Positions 43,283-51,883 of a DNA stretch of 64,000 bases are shown here, piece after piece. Each line of letters starts with the position of its first letter. Position 1 is the first letter of the stretch. A program made the position numbers and the translations under genes. This stretch comes from Brevibacterium sp. CS2 (lineage in GTDB: Bacteria > Actinomycetota > Actinomycetes > Actinomycetales > Brevibacteriaceae): assembly GCF_005280295.1 (NCBI RefSeq), contig NZ_CP040020.1, forward strand, positions 930,001 through 994,000. The letters run 5' to 3'. The notes beneath the pieces were generated by a model. It was not told the DNA's origin. It did no database searches and was given only the letters and a program-made list of their open reading frames with translations.

Positions 43283-44428
43283 ATGACGCGCCCGCTGCAT
43301 TCGCTCGCTCCCGAGGAGATCGTCGGGCTGTGCGCCGCGCAGTTCGGGGTGGACGTCGTGTTCGAGGAGTCCCTGCCCGGACTCGCCGCGATCAACGTGC
43401 TGCTGCGCGCGGAGCTCGGACAGCCCGATCGACCCGGAGGATCCGATCACCCCGAGCAGACCGATGCCGTCGAGCAGGCCGGTGATCCCGGGCAGCCGCC
43501 TGCACGGTTCGTGCTCAAGGCCGAGTACCCGTCACCGACGATGACGCCGGCCCATTTCGACTGGGTGTGCCGCACCCAGGAGCAGGCGCGTGCCGCCGGT
43601 CTCCCCATAGCGGCCCAGGTCCCGGCCCGCACCCCCTTCACCGACCCCTCGACCGGGGAGTCCTCCGGTGCGCTCGCCCTCGTCGACGTCGACGGCACTC
43701 CGGCGATGGTCCGGCTCCACGCTTTCCTGCCCGGGCAGGAGGCGGCCGCCGCCCGGTCCGAGTGGTATCCGGGACTCGCCGGGGCGCTCGCCGCCCGGAT
43801 GACGAACGCGCTCGCCGACGCACCTGCCGAACCCGCACCCGTGGTCCACCCCTGGTCGTTCGTCGCGACCGGCGCGAACGTGCTCTCCCTCTGCGACCGC
43901 ATCAACGCGCTCGAGGCCGCCGGGCAGGTCCCGCAGGAGTTCGGCACCCCGCTGTCGGCCGACCTCGCGCTCGTCCGCGCGCACGCCCAGGAGTTCGAGC
44001 AGTCGGTGCGGCCGGCGCTCACCGGGCTCCCGCACCAGGTCGTCCACCAGGACCTCAACGACTCCAACATCCTGCTGTCGGGCGGGCGGGTCTCCGGCGT
44101 CATCGACTTCAACGACTCCGCCACCGCGCCGCGGCTGGCCGAGCTCGCGATCGCCGCCGCCTCGGCGATGATCGGGCAGAGCGATCCGGCCGCGGCCCTC
44201 ACCGCCGCCCACCGGGCGTACCAGGCCGAGGCGGCGGGCACCTCGGCGGCGCTCGACCCGGCGGAGTCCGCGCTCGTCGAGCACGCCGCTCTCACCCGGC
44301 TGGCGCTCATCGCATGTACCTGGACCGCCCGCGCCATCACCGCCCCGCCCGAGCACCCGCACGCGCGCACCGGACGCGCGAGGATGCGCAGCACCTGGCC
44401 GGTGCTGCGCGCGGTGCTCGGCTCGTGA
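43283..44428 (+). CDS. Phosphotransferase of the aminoglycoside/homoserine-kinase-II fold
   Basis: A 381-residue protein-kinase-like enzyme. The N-lobe has FVLKAEYPS (ATP-binding Lys) after a Pro/Asp-rich loop, and the C-lobe has LPHQVVHQDLNDSNILLSGGRVSGVIDFNDS, the Brenner-type catalytic HxDxxxxN and the DFN magnesium site. The substrate is a small hydroxyl compound, unknown. It need not give drug resistance. ATG 43283 follows TAGGCT (43270-43275) by seven bases with GGAAGG between, so leaderless or normal initiation are both plausible; the -10 overlaps the TRIC stop codon. Confidence 0.82.
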   Translation: MTRPLHSLAPEEIVGLCAAQFGVDVVFEESLPGLAAINVLLRAELGQPDRPGGSDHPEQTDAVEQAGDPGQPPARFVLKAEYPSPTMTPAHFDWVCRTQEQARAAGLPIAAQVPARTPFTDPSTGESSGALALVDVDGTPAMVRLHAFLPGQEAAAARSEWYPGLAGALAARMTNALADAPAEPAPVVHPWSFVATGANVLSLCDRINALEAAGQVPQEFGTPLSADLALVRAHAQEFEQSVRPALTGLPHQVVHQDLNDSNILLSGGRVSGVIDFNDSATAPRLAELAIAAASAMIGQSDPAAALTAAHRAYQAEAAGTSAALDPAESALVEHAALTRLALIACTWTARAITAPPEHPHARTGRARMRSTWPVLRAVLGS

Positions 44429-44515
44429 GCCCCGTGCCCGCCGCCGGCCCCGGCAAGCGCCCGCCGCGCTGACACCGACCACCCGCACCCGGACCCCGCC
44501 CCCAGGAGGAATCCC

Positions 44516-44926
44516 ATGATCCGCCAGCCGAACCGTCGCCGCGTCATCCAGGCCGCCGCCGTCACCGGTGGACTCGCCGGGGTGGGCCTCACCGCCGCCT
44601 GCTCCTCCGACGACTCCGGCGGGGAGAGCAGCCCAACCCTCACCGTCGCCGCCTCCGAGGTGCCCGTGGGCTCCGGACTCGTGCTCGACAACACCTACGC
44701 GGTGGTGCAGCCGACCGCCGGCGACTTCCGCGCCTACACCGCGATCTGCCCCCACCAGGGGTGCACGGTGCGCGAGATCACCGAGACGGAGATCATCTGT
44801 CCCTGCCACTCCTCGCGCTTCTCCACCGCCGACGGCACGGTGATGTCCGGGCCTACGGACGTGCCGCTCAAGGAGGCGCAGGTGACCGAGGCCGACGGCC
44901 AGCTCACCATCGGCCCGGCGAGCTGA
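44516..44926 (+). CDS. Rieske [2Fe-2S] lipoprotein
   Basis: A 136-residue secreted electron-transfer protein. The start RRRVIQAA looks like a twin-arginine signal, and LTAAC places a lipobox Cys at 29, so it is probably Tat-exported and lipid-anchored. The Rieske ligands are Cys78 and His80 (CPHQGC) and Cys95 and His98 (CPCHSS), with Cys83 and Cys97 able to form the stabilising disulfide. The end GTVMSGPTDVPLKEAQV fits the family. ATG 44516 follows AGGAGGAAT. The partner is unknown: it is not next to a cytochrome b gene, so it is not the bc1-complex Rieske subunit. Confidence 0.9.
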   Translation: MIRQPNRRRVIQAAAVTGGLAGVGLTAACSSDDSGGESSPTLTVAASEVPVGSGLVLDNTYAVVQPTAGDFRAYTAICPHQGCTVREITETEIICPCHSSRFSTADGTVMSGPTDVPLKEAQVTEADGQLTIGPAS

Positions 44927-44972
44927 GCCGGATCCGACAGCAGCGTCGGCGCCGCGGCCGAGCGGAGCGGGG

Positions 44973-46820
44973 TCAGCCGAGGCGCCGACGGAGGATGAGG
45001 GCCGTCGCGCCGAGCACGATGAGGGCCGCACCGACCCCGAGCGCTGTACCGGCCTCGGCCCCGGTCCGCGGCAGGGTGCCCCGGTCGCCGCCGGAGTCCT
45101 CACCACTTTCGGTGCCGTTCCCGCCCCTGGGCTCCGTGCGCGGGGGATCATCGGAGCGATCACCATCGGAACGGTCATCCCCGGGCTGGCCGGGATCGGT
45201 TCCCTCGTCGTCCTCATCGTCCTCGCGCCCGGGCTGCTCCTCGTCGGGCGCGTCGGACGGGCCGGCGGTCGGTGATGCCGTCGGGTCCGTGGTCGGTGAT
45301 GCGGTCGGGTCCGTGGTCGGATCAGGGGTCGGCGCGGCGGTCTCCGGGTCGTCCGGGGCCGGCGAAGCGTCGCCCGTCGGTGCGACGGTAGGGTCGTCGT
45401 CGCTCGGCGTCGGGTCCTCCGAGGGCACCTCCTCGCCCGGCCGGGGATCCTCGTCGGGGTTCTGGTCCTCGGGGGCGCGCCCGTCGTCGGCGATCGGCCC
45501 GTCGGTCACGAGCTTGTCTTCGCCGCAGCGGTCGATGGAGAACTGATCGAGGACTTCGCCCACTCCGAGGTCCGTCGTCGGGTTCGATCCCTTCGCGCCG
45601 ATGACCGAGGTGTACTCGAGCTCGCACCCGCGGATCGCGATCCTCTGGTACGTCGACACCTGACCGTGCCGGACCACCTGGGTCGCTCCGTTCTGCGTCC
45701 ACGTGTTGTCGTCGATCGGCTGCTGCTGGTAGTGCTTCGGCCCCGCATTGGAGATCACGTACACCGGCCCGGAGGTGACGCCCGGCGTCTCCGTGGCGTC
45801 CTCGTCGACGTAGCCGCGGGCATAGGTGTGGTCGTGGCCTTGGAGGACGAGGTCGACATCGTGCTCCTGGAGCACCGGGCCGATCGCCGCACGCGCCTCG
45901 GGCTCGTCGCGCCCCACCGCCGAGGAGAAGATCGGCTGGTGCATGGTGACGACGGTCCAATCGTGGGGGTTGTCCGTCAGCACCTCGTCGAGCCAGGCCG
46001 CCTGCGCCTCGAGGTCCCGGTTGCCGTCGAGTCCGACGAAGCGGACGCCCTGGTAGTCGTAGTAGTAGGAGGTCTCGTCGGTGGCGCCGTTGTCCGGGAG
46101 CGCGAAATTCATCCGGAAGTAGCGCATGCGGGAGTCGCCGTAGGTCTCGTGATTGCCCGGGACCGGCATGACGAGCCGGTCCGCGGCGTTGGCCCCGAGG
46201 CCGGCGAACCAGTCATCCCACTCCATCTGGATCGGCGCCCAGTTGACCATGTCGCCGGCGTGGATTGACAGGCGGGCCTCGGGAACGGCCTCGAACCCGG
46301 CGTCGACGACCGGCGGCCAGGCGTCGCGCAGACCCTCCTGAGCGTCGCCGAAGTAGAGGAAGTCGAAGTCGGTCGCGCCGGCGGCGGCGGTGGTGAAGGA
46401 GTGCCAGTCCCCGGCCCCGCTGTCCGGGCCGGTCGCAGACTCCTCGTCGAGGTCGTCCCGCGCGACCCGGTACCGGTATGCGGTCGCGGGCTGCAGGCCG
46501 GTGAGCGCGGCGTGCCACGTGTGCTTGATGAGGTAGAAGCCGTCGCGTTCCGTGGGGATCGAATCGATGGTGCCGTCCGGGTGTTCGACCTCGATCGCGT
46601 AACCGGCTGCCGGCGGAGCGGAGAAGTTGACCGCGACCGAGGTGTCGGGGGCTGCGGTCGGGTTGATGACGAGTCGACGGACGTCGAGCTCGGCATCGGA
46701 GAAGACCTGCGCCTCGGGCGTCGTGCCGGTCGAACCGGTATCGGTGCTCCCGAGCGCTGCGGCGGGAAGAGGGGAGAGGACGAGGGCGGCGATCAGTATT
46801 GAGGCTCCGAGGCGCTGCAT
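44973..46820 (-). CDS. LPXTG-anchored purple-acid-type metallophosphatase
   Basis: A 615-residue cell-wall protein. A signal peptide (LGASILIAALVLSPLPAAALG) is followed by a fibronectin-like purple-acid-phosphatase N domain (about 50-145) and the metallophosphatase: DFLYFGDAQEG, IHAGDMVNW, VPGNHETYGD, MHQPIFS and QGHDHTYARGY, all the metal ligands of the family. Residues 430-580 are a Pro/Asp/Thr/Ser-rich spacer with repeated TDPTASPT units, and the end LPRTG, hydrophobic helix and Arg-rich tail is a sortase signal. It should hydrolyse phosphate monoesters at the cell surface. ATG 46818-46820 has GGGAG upstream. The phosphate scavenging role is inferred. Confidence 0.9.
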   Translation of the reverse strand: MQRLGASILIAALVLSPLPAAALGSTDTGSTGTTPEAQVFSDAELDVRRLVINPTAAPDTSVAVNFSAPPAAGYAIEVEHPDGTIDSIPTERDGFYLIKHTWHAALTGLQPATAYRYRVARDDLDEESATGPDSGAGDWHSFTTAAAGATDFDFLYFGDAQEGLRDAWPPVVDAGFEAVPEARLSIHAGDMVNWAPIQMEWDDWFAGLGANAADRLVMPVPGNHETYGDSRMRYFRMNFALPDNGATDETSYYYDYQGVRFVGLDGNRDLEAQAAWLDEVLTDNPHDWTVVTMHQPIFSSAVGRDEPEARAAIGPVLQEHDVDLVLQGHDHTYARGYVDEDATETPGVTSGPVYVISNAGPKHYQQQPIDDNTWTQNGATQVVRHGQVSTYQRIAIRGCELEYTSVIGAKGSNPTTDLGVGEVLDQFSIDRCGEDKLVTDGPIADDGRAPEDQNPDEDPRPGEEVPSEDPTPSDDDPTVAPTGDASPAPDDPETAAPTPDPTTDPTASPTTDPTASPTAGPSDAPDEEQPGREDDEDDEGTDPGQPGDDRSDGDRSDDPPRTEPRGGNGTESGEDSGGDRGTLPRTGAEAGTALGVGAALIVLGATALILRRRLG

Positions 46821-47015
46821 GGGACTCCCAGGTCGGATCGTGGCACGGGACGGCGATCCAGGACAGTCTTACCGGCCGGTATTGCTCGGGCGATGAGGCC
46901 ATATGACGACGGGAGGAAGCGCCGGTGAACGCCCGGTGAGCCGCACGGCACCGGCGAGAGAGCAGAGCGCGACCGGTGGGGAGTGCGGTCACCCGCCGGA
47001 GCGGGCGCTCACCGT

Positions 47016-47516
47016 TCAGGCGAGCAGCATCGGGGCGAAGAGCACGCCGAGGACGAGCACGGCGACGATGCACTCGACGACGGTGGAGGCGATCTGCGCC
47101 CGCCGCCCGGCGGTCGGCAGCCACGGCAGCGCCGGGAAGGCGCGCGCGGCGAACCACACGGAGGCGATGAGGACGAGCGCGCCGAGAGTCCACAGGAGGA
47201 ACGCCCAGAGCGGGAAGCCGAGCAGCAGCCGCACGATGGCGAAGGTCGTGACCACGGAGATGTAGCCCGTGATGATCCCGGTGCGCGAGGACCCGGCGAG
47301 GGTCTTCTCGGCCTTCTCGGAGAGACCCGCCCGGCCGGCCGGCGTCGATGACACGGTCACCGGGGCCGCGGAGTCGACGGAGGTCATCGACTCCGCGGGA
47401 GCGGCTCCGGTGGTCACTGCGGCCGCGAGCCTGCGCATGGTGAGGAACCGGGATGCGGACAGCCAGAGGAGGATCCCGAGGCCGACGATGAGGATGGCGG
47501 TGAGGACAGTGGTCAT
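47016..47516 (-). CDS. Small membrane protein, last gene of the serine hydrolase operon
   Basis: A 166-residue protein with four predicted helices: VLTAILIVGLGILLWLSA, GIITGYISVVTTFAIVRLLLG, FPLWAFLLWTLGALVLIASVWFA and TVVECIVAVLVLGVLFAPMLL. Between the first and second helix is a Thr/Ala/Ser-rich loop. No family is clear. Its ATG overlaps the stop of the serine hydrolase gene (ATGA), so the two are translationally coupled and the protein may support that enzyme's function or immunity. Confidence 0.7.
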   Translation of the reverse strand: MTTVLTAILIVGLGILLWLSASRFLTMRRLAAAVTTGAAPAESMTSVDSAAPVTVSSTPAGRAGLSEKAEKTLAGSSRTGIITGYISVVTTFAIVRLLLGFPLWAFLLWTLGALVLIASVWFAARAFPALPWLPTAGRRAQIASTVVECIVAVLVLGVLFAPMLLA

Positions 47517-48649
47517 CGATCTGCTCCTTCGTTCGCAGGTGCGTCGTCCGCAGTGTCGGTGCCCTGAGTTGCGGAGCCGCCGAGGAGGGCGGCGGTGCCG
47601 CCGACGGCGAGTGCGGTGTTCGCCAGGGCCACGACCGCGTCACCGGAGTCGGTGAAGCCGACGAACGAGGCGTACCCGCCGGTCATGCCGGAGTGCGCGG
47701 TGAGGGTGCCCTCCCCGGACTCCAGGGGATTGGTGATCCAGGCCCAGCCGATCTCCTCCCCGGGCTCCTCGAACGGATGCCGGGGCTCCGTGGCCGCGGC
47801 CCCGGGTGCCGAGCCGTCACGCACCGCGGTGAGCCAGATCGCCATGTCGTGCGGGGTCGAGCGGATCCCGCCGGCCGGTGCCTCGGGTCCGAGGGTCCAG
47901 GCGCCCGAGCGCAGGCCGGCCGCAGTGTAGCCCGTGGGCGCACCGGTCGCCAGGCCGTCCTCGGTGATGGGGGCGTAGGTGTCGTCCATGCCCAGCGGTG
48001 CGGTGATCCGCTCGCGCAGCAGGTCGGCGTAGGCGGTGCCGGTGACCTCCTCGAGCGCCATGCCGAGGAGGGCCGTGCCGTAGTTCGAGTACAGCGGCTC
48101 CGGCTCGGCGTCGATCTCCACCGCGGAGAGCCCGTCGAGCAGTCCCTCCCGGGTCTCGACGTAGGGGTCGAGCCGGAGGAAGGTGAGAAGGAACGTCCGG
48201 GCGAAGCCTGCTGCACCCGACGGTGCGAGCCGCGGCAGCCCGGAGCGGTGGGAGGCGAGCTCGTCGAGGGTGACCTCCTGCGCATTGTCGGCGCGTTCGC
48301 CGAACACCGCGCCGAGCGTGGTCTCGGGGGTGACCTCGCGGCGCTCCACGGCGTCGGCGAAGAGCATGGAGGTGAAGGTCTTCGACACCGAGCCGATCTC
48401 GAACTCGGTGCGCTCATCGGCATCGAAGCCGGCGAACTCGGTGGAGCCGTCGGGATGGATCCGGGTGACGGCGAGGGCGTGGTGGCCGCGTCCGCCGTCG
48501 AGCGCGGTGCGGACCTCCTCGGCGAGCTCGGCATCACCGGTGGCGGCGTCTGCAGCGGGCAGAGAGCGGGGGAACGGGGTGAGGGCGGTGAGGACGAGGG
48601 CGAGTGCCGCCATCGCCGCGATGGCCGGGACGAGTGTGCGGGGGGACAT
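47513..48649 (-). CDS. Exported class C beta-lactamase-fold serine hydrolase
   Basis: A 378-residue protein with a signal peptide or signal anchor (LVPAIAAMAALALVLTALTP). The serine hydrolase domain has the three usual sites: EIGSVSKTFTSM (Ser-x-x-Lys), YSNYGTALL (Tyr-x-Asn) and HSGMTGGYASFVG (His-Ser-Gly as third box). Members may be esterases or D-aminopeptidases; true beta-lactamase activity cannot be assumed. ATG 48647-48649 is preceded by GGAG, embedded in the end of the HTH gene. It is the middle gene of a three-gene operon and the target of whatever signal the HTH protein reads. Confidence 0.85.
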   Translation of the reverse strand: MSPRTLVPAIAAMAALALVLTALTPFPRSLPAADAATGDAELAEEVRTALDGGRGHHALAVTRIHPDGSTEFAGFDADERTEFEIGSVSKTFTSMLFADAVERREVTPETTLGAVFGERADNAQEVTLDELASHRSGLPRLAPSGAAGFARTFLLTFLRLDPYVETREGLLDGLSAVEIDAEPEPLYSNYGTALLGMALEEVTGTAYADLLRERITAPLGMDDTYAPITEDGLATGAPTGYTAAGLRSGAWTLGPEAPAGGIRSTPHDMAIWLTAVRDGSAPGAAATEPRHPFEEPGEEIGWAWITNPLESGEGTLTAHSGMTGGYASFVGFTDSGDAVVALANTALAVGGTAALLGGSATQGTDTADDAPANEGADR

Positions 48650-48657
48650 GGGCGCTC

Positions 48658-49350
48658 CTAACCCTGGGTGGCGAGGATGATGGTGAGCAGCGGGATGATG
48701 CGCTCGACGGGGACCGTCCAGCGGCCGCGCCGCGGTGATTCGAGCCAGCCGGCCGCGGCGAGCTGGTTGACGTGGTGGTAGATCTGACCGGTCGTGCCGA
48801 AGTCGCCGGATTCGACGAGGTCTGCAACCGAGTGCGCGCCGTCGTACACGGCCTGGATGAGTGCGAGGCGGACCGGGCTGGCGAGCGCGGCGAGCGCGGC
48901 GGCCGAGTCCGCGAAGTCCGCCGCCTCGATATGCGCGGCCGTGCGGCCGTACTGCCAGTCGGCCCGCCTGCCGTCCTGTTTGCGGAGGTAGCCGGCGAAC
49001 ACGACACCGCCGAGGTCGCCGAGCGTGTCCTTGAGCCCGTTGAGGGCCCAGAAGGGATCGACGCCGCCGGCGGTCGGCTGCGCACCGGTGGAGCCGCGAG
49101 CCGAGCCCGAGGTGGGCTGCGCGCCGGCGGAGGTGTCACCGGGGAGCGGGTCGGCGAGGTCCGGCGCGCGGGCGGCGGTGCCGGGCTCGGTGCCGAGAGC
49201 TGCGACGAGCGAGGAGACCTGCTCCTCGAGGGCGGTGAGGCGAGCTGCGAGATCGTCGGCCGGGGGGTGGTTCCCGGCCGGGCCGTGCGCGTCAGCCGGC
49301 TGCCCGTCGCCCGGGGAAGGCGTCTGAGCGGGGTCGCGGTGATCGGTCAT
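48658..49350 (-). CDS. ArsR-like winged-helix regulator of the serine hydrolase operon
   Basis: A 230-residue protein with a disordered, Pro/Gly/Ala-rich N-terminal third containing a short coiled helix (DDLAARLTALEEQVSSLVAALG). The DNA-binding part is near the end: ALASPVRLALIQAVYDGAHSVADLVESGDFGTTGQIYHHVNQLAAAGWLESPRRGRWTV, ArsR/MarR-like. No metal-binding cysteines are present. ATG 49348-49350 follows TACTAT by six bases (leaderless). The promoter overlaps a perfect inverted repeat, so autoregulation is probable. Its stop is 8 bases before the serine hydrolase ATG. Confidence 0.82.
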   Translation of the reverse strand: MTDHRDPAQTPSPGDGQPADAHGPAGNHPPADDLAARLTALEEQVSSLVAALGTEPGTAARAPDLADPLPGDTSAGAQPTSGSARGSTGAQPTAGGVDPFWALNGLKDTLGDLGGVVFAGYLRKQDGRRADWQYGRTAAHIEAADFADSAAALAALASPVRLALIQAVYDGAHSVADLVESGDFGTTGQIYHHVNQLAAAGWLESPRRGRWTVPVERIIPLLTIILATQG

Positions 49351-49356
49351 GTGTCC

Positions 49357-49383
49357 ATAGTACGTAATTCCTGTAATTACGTA
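49357..49383. promoter_or_regulatory. Promoter and operator of the HTH-serine hydrolase operon
   Basis: TACGTAATT (49361-49369) and AATTACGTA (49375-49383) form a perfect inverted repeat around five bases. The minus-strand -10 TACTAT (49357-49362) abuts its left arm, so a bound dimer covers the -35 region. Confidence 0.78.
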
Positions 49384-49548
49384 AATGGAGGATTCCTCGA
49401 CGGGAGGATCAGGGGGAGTGCGCGCTCGAGCGGGGCAGGGCTGCGTCGGGGCCGAGGCGCGGCCGGCCCGGCCGTGCCGGCGCCGGGCCGGCGTGGGGCC
49501 GACCGATCCGGCATCGGGCTGACCGGCCCCTCGGCCTACGATGGATCC

Positions 49549-50115
49549 ATGAGCGAGACGCCCCGCACCCCGTCCTCCGACCCGACCGATTCCGCGACCC
49601 CGGTACCCCCGGCCCCCGGCACAGCAGGACCTGCCGCGCCCCGGTCCGCCGGCACCTACGACGACTCCCCGGCCGCGGAGATGGAGCGCGCCCGGTTCGC
49701 GCAGATGAACTTCCACACCCGCAAGTGGGTGCGGCCGGAGGACCTCAACGCGAACGGCACGCTGTTCGGCGGCAGCCTGCTGCGCTGGATCGACGACGAG
49801 GCCGTCGTCTACGCGATGATCCAGCTCGGCAACCAGCGGATCGTCACTAAATACCTGTCCGAGATCAACTTCCGCGCCTCCGCCGTGCAGGGCGACATCA
49901 TCGAGATCGGCCTGCAGGCCACGAGCTTCGGTCGCACCTCGCTCACCATGCGCTGCGAGGTCCGCAACATCATCACCGAGGAGCTCATCCTGTCGATCGA
50001 GAAGATCGTGTTCGTCGGCCTCGACGAGTCCGGAGAGCCGAAGGAGCACGGCTACACCGACATCACCTTCGAGCGCGACCGCTTCCCCGAGGAGCTGCGA
50101 CACCGCCGGTCCTGA
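49549..50115 (+). CDS. Hotdog-fold acyl-CoA thioesterase
   Basis: Cleaves acyl-CoA to acid and CoA. After a 45-residue Pro/Ser/Thr-rich unstructured start, the hotdog domain is clear: WVRPEDLNANGTLFGGSLLRWIDDEAVVYAMIQLGN (the Asn-Gly-Leu-Phe-Gly-Gly and Asp signature of the YciA/BFIT group), FRASAVQGDIIEI and SFGRTSLTMRCEVRN. It has a single hotdog, so probably acts as a hexamer. ATG 49549 follows TACGAT (49537-49542) by six bases; leaderless. It is alone on this strand here. Confidence 0.88.
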   Translation: MSETPRTPSSDPTDSATPVPPAPGTAGPAAPRSAGTYDDSPAAEMERARFAQMNFHTRKWVRPEDLNANGTLFGGSLLRWIDDEAVVYAMIQLGNQRIVTKYLSEINFRASAVQGDIIEIGLQATSFGRTSLTMRCEVRNIITEELILSIEKIVFVGLDESGEPKEHGYTDITFERDRFPEELRHRRS

Positions 50116-50199
50116 GCGGGCCGGCCCGCGCCTCGGCCGGAGCGCGGACATCCGGCTCTCGAGCGGTGAATGCGGGACCGACCAGTGATGGCCCGCCTG

Positions 50200-50883
50200 T
50201 CAGCCGGCGAGCACGGTGGCCGCACCGACGGCGAGCCCGAGCGCGAGGGCCGCGCAGGAGGACGCGCGCACAGACCGCAGCCGGGCGCGGAGGATGCCGC
50301 GCGGCGAGAACTCCTCCTCGACATCGATCCCGGCGGCGTGCTCGCGCGAGTCCGCACGCACGTCGAACACCATGCGCTGGGGTGCGGCGGCGTCGAACCG
50401 CACCGGGATCACCGACCCGCGGGCGAGCATCTCCGCGTCGAGCGGCTCGAGCAGCCAGGTCAGCCGGCTGCGCAGCGCGCACCCCGAGCGGCGTCGGGCG
50501 TCGAGCGCGATCCGGACCAGGCGCTGCGATCCCAGCCGTTCGACGTGGACGCGGCGGATCCGGGCGAGGCCGGCCGCGCCCGTGCGCAGCAGAGTCTCCG
50601 CTTCTGCTCGCGGCACGGCGATGTCGCACGCGGCCATGGTGCCGGCGTGGAGGAGCGATGCGGCGGCCGCGATGAGGACCACGGGCCAGGCGAGCGCGAG
50701 CACCCGGACGCCCGGCGACGCCTCGGCCAGGAAGCGGATCGGTCCGGAGAGTGCGACGAGGACGGCGCAGACGAGGATCCCGGCACCGAGCCCGAGGCAG
50801 AACCACAGCGCCGCGCGGCCGAGGGGCGCTTCGCGACGTCGAGGAGCGGGTGTCCCCGCAACAGGTCGGACGAGCTCGGGCAC
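50200..50883 (-). CDS. Hypothetical membrane protein
   Basis: About 227 residues. Two membrane helices near the start (ALWFCLGLGAGILVCAVLVALSG and VLALAWPVVLIAAAASLL) and one at the C-terminus (SSCAALALGLAVGAATVLA) enclose a soluble middle part (about 85-195) with ARIRRVHVERLGSQRLVRIALDARRRSG...EPLDAEMLARGSVIPVRFDAAAPQRMVFDV, which resembles a small beta-barrel. No family recognised. GTG 50881-50883 follows TAGCGT (50891-50896) by seven bases, exactly as in the ggt gene, so it is preferred over the GTG nine bases upstream. Confidence 0.65.
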   Translation of the reverse strand: MPELVRPVAGTPAPRRREAPLGRAALWFCLGLGAGILVCAVLVALSGPIRFLAEASPGVRVLALAWPVVLIAAAASLLHAGTMAACDIAVPRAEAETLLRTGAAGLARIRRVHVERLGSQRLVRIALDARRRSGCALRSRLTWLLEPLDAEMLARGSVIPVRFDAAAPQRMVFDVRADSREHAAGIDVEEEFSPRGILRARLRSVRASSCAALALGLAVGAATVLAG

Positions 50884-50994
50884 GGCCGCCACGCTAGACG
50901 CAGCAGACGAACCGGAGCCGGGCCGCGGACGAACGGCGCCCGGCCGCCGGATGAACGGCAGGAGCCGGGATCGCCCGTCCTCTACACTGGATCG

Positions 50995-51717
50995 GTGATG
51001 TCAGGCAGCAGCGATCCAGCGACCCCGGGCGATCCGGAGACCCCGACCGACCCCGTCGACCGCGAACCCGCCCTCGTCGACCGCGAACCCGTCGACGGCG
51101 ACCCCGCACCGGGCCGGTTCGAGTCCGGTCCCGAGGGCACCGACTCCGTCGACCCCGTCCTCACCGGAGACCAGCTGCGGAGCATGGGACGCTGGATGTT
51201 CGCCCGCGGCCTCCTCGGGTTCGCGTTCGGCATGGCCACGGTGTTCTGGCCGCGCGACATCCTCGCGAACGCCACCCAGCTCACCCTCGGCGTGCAGACC
51301 GTCGACTGGGTGATCATCGCCTACCTCGCGCTCTCCGCGGTCCTCCTCGTCCTCGCGGCGCGCCGCGCCCCGCAGCCGGTGCGCACTGCGCTGCTCGGCC
51401 AGGCGGTCGTCGTCGTCCCCGCCGTCGTCTTCCTCCTCATCGCCGACACCCCGCCGCAGCTGCGCGCCGCCGTCTGCATCTGGGCGATCCTCCACGGCGC
51501 CCTCGAGCTGTGGATCCACCGGACCCTGCGCGCCGCGCCGATGGCCTCCGACCACCTCATCGCCGCCGCCTGCCACCTGCTGCTCGGAGTGATCCTCGCT
51601 TTCGGCTCGGACATGGGGGCATTGACGATCTTCGGCTTCGCCGGTGCGGCGGTCGTCATCGCCTCGGTACTGTATATGGTGGGCGGTTACTCCCGGGTCG
51701 CCCGCGCCCGCGCCTGA
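50995..51717 (+). CDS. HdeD/DUF308-like membrane protein
   Basis: After an acidic 55-residue start rich in Asp-Pro repeats (e.g. DPVDREPALVDREPVDGDPAPG), six short hydrophobic helices follow in pairs: GLLGFAFGMATVFW, WVIIAYLALSAVLLVLAA, LLGQAVVVVPAVVFLLIA, AVCIWAILHGALELWI, HLIAAACHLLLGVILAFGS and IFGFAGAAVVIASVLYMVGG. This is the layout of HdeD/DUF308 proteins, whose function outside enteric acid resistance is unknown. GTG 50995 follows TACACT (50983-50988) by six bases, so a leaderless start is likely; ATG 50998 is the alternative. Confidence 0.75.
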   Translation: MMSGSSDPATPGDPETPTDPVDREPALVDREPVDGDPAPGRFESGPEGTDSVDPVLTGDQLRSMGRWMFARGLLGFAFGMATVFWPRDILANATQLTLGVQTVDWVIIAYLALSAVLLVLAARRAPQPVRTALLGQAVVVVPAVVFLLIADTPPQLRAAVCIWAILHGALELWIHRTLRAAPMASDHLIAAACHLLLGVILAFGSDMGALTIFGFAGAAVVIASVLYMVGGYSRVARARA

Positions 51718-51883
51718 CCGTCCGCCCCACGATCCGCGTCGCGACGATCCCGATTCCCGGCTTCCGCCCCGGCCCACCGACCGGCGCGGTGCCGGCCCGC
51801 ACCTCGGCTGCGGCCGGGCGCCGCCCCGCCGACCAACACCACGTCGACCCCCACGCCACCAGCCACCACGTGAGAAGAGCCCC

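Noticed and set aside
43283..44428. Aminoglycoside resistance gene
   Set aside because: The fold is shared with many kinases of small metabolites; no resistance-type substrate region or mobile context is visible.
47513..48649. Beta-lactamase conferring resistance
   Set aside because: Only the general serine hydrolase motifs are present; many such proteins are esterases or peptidases.
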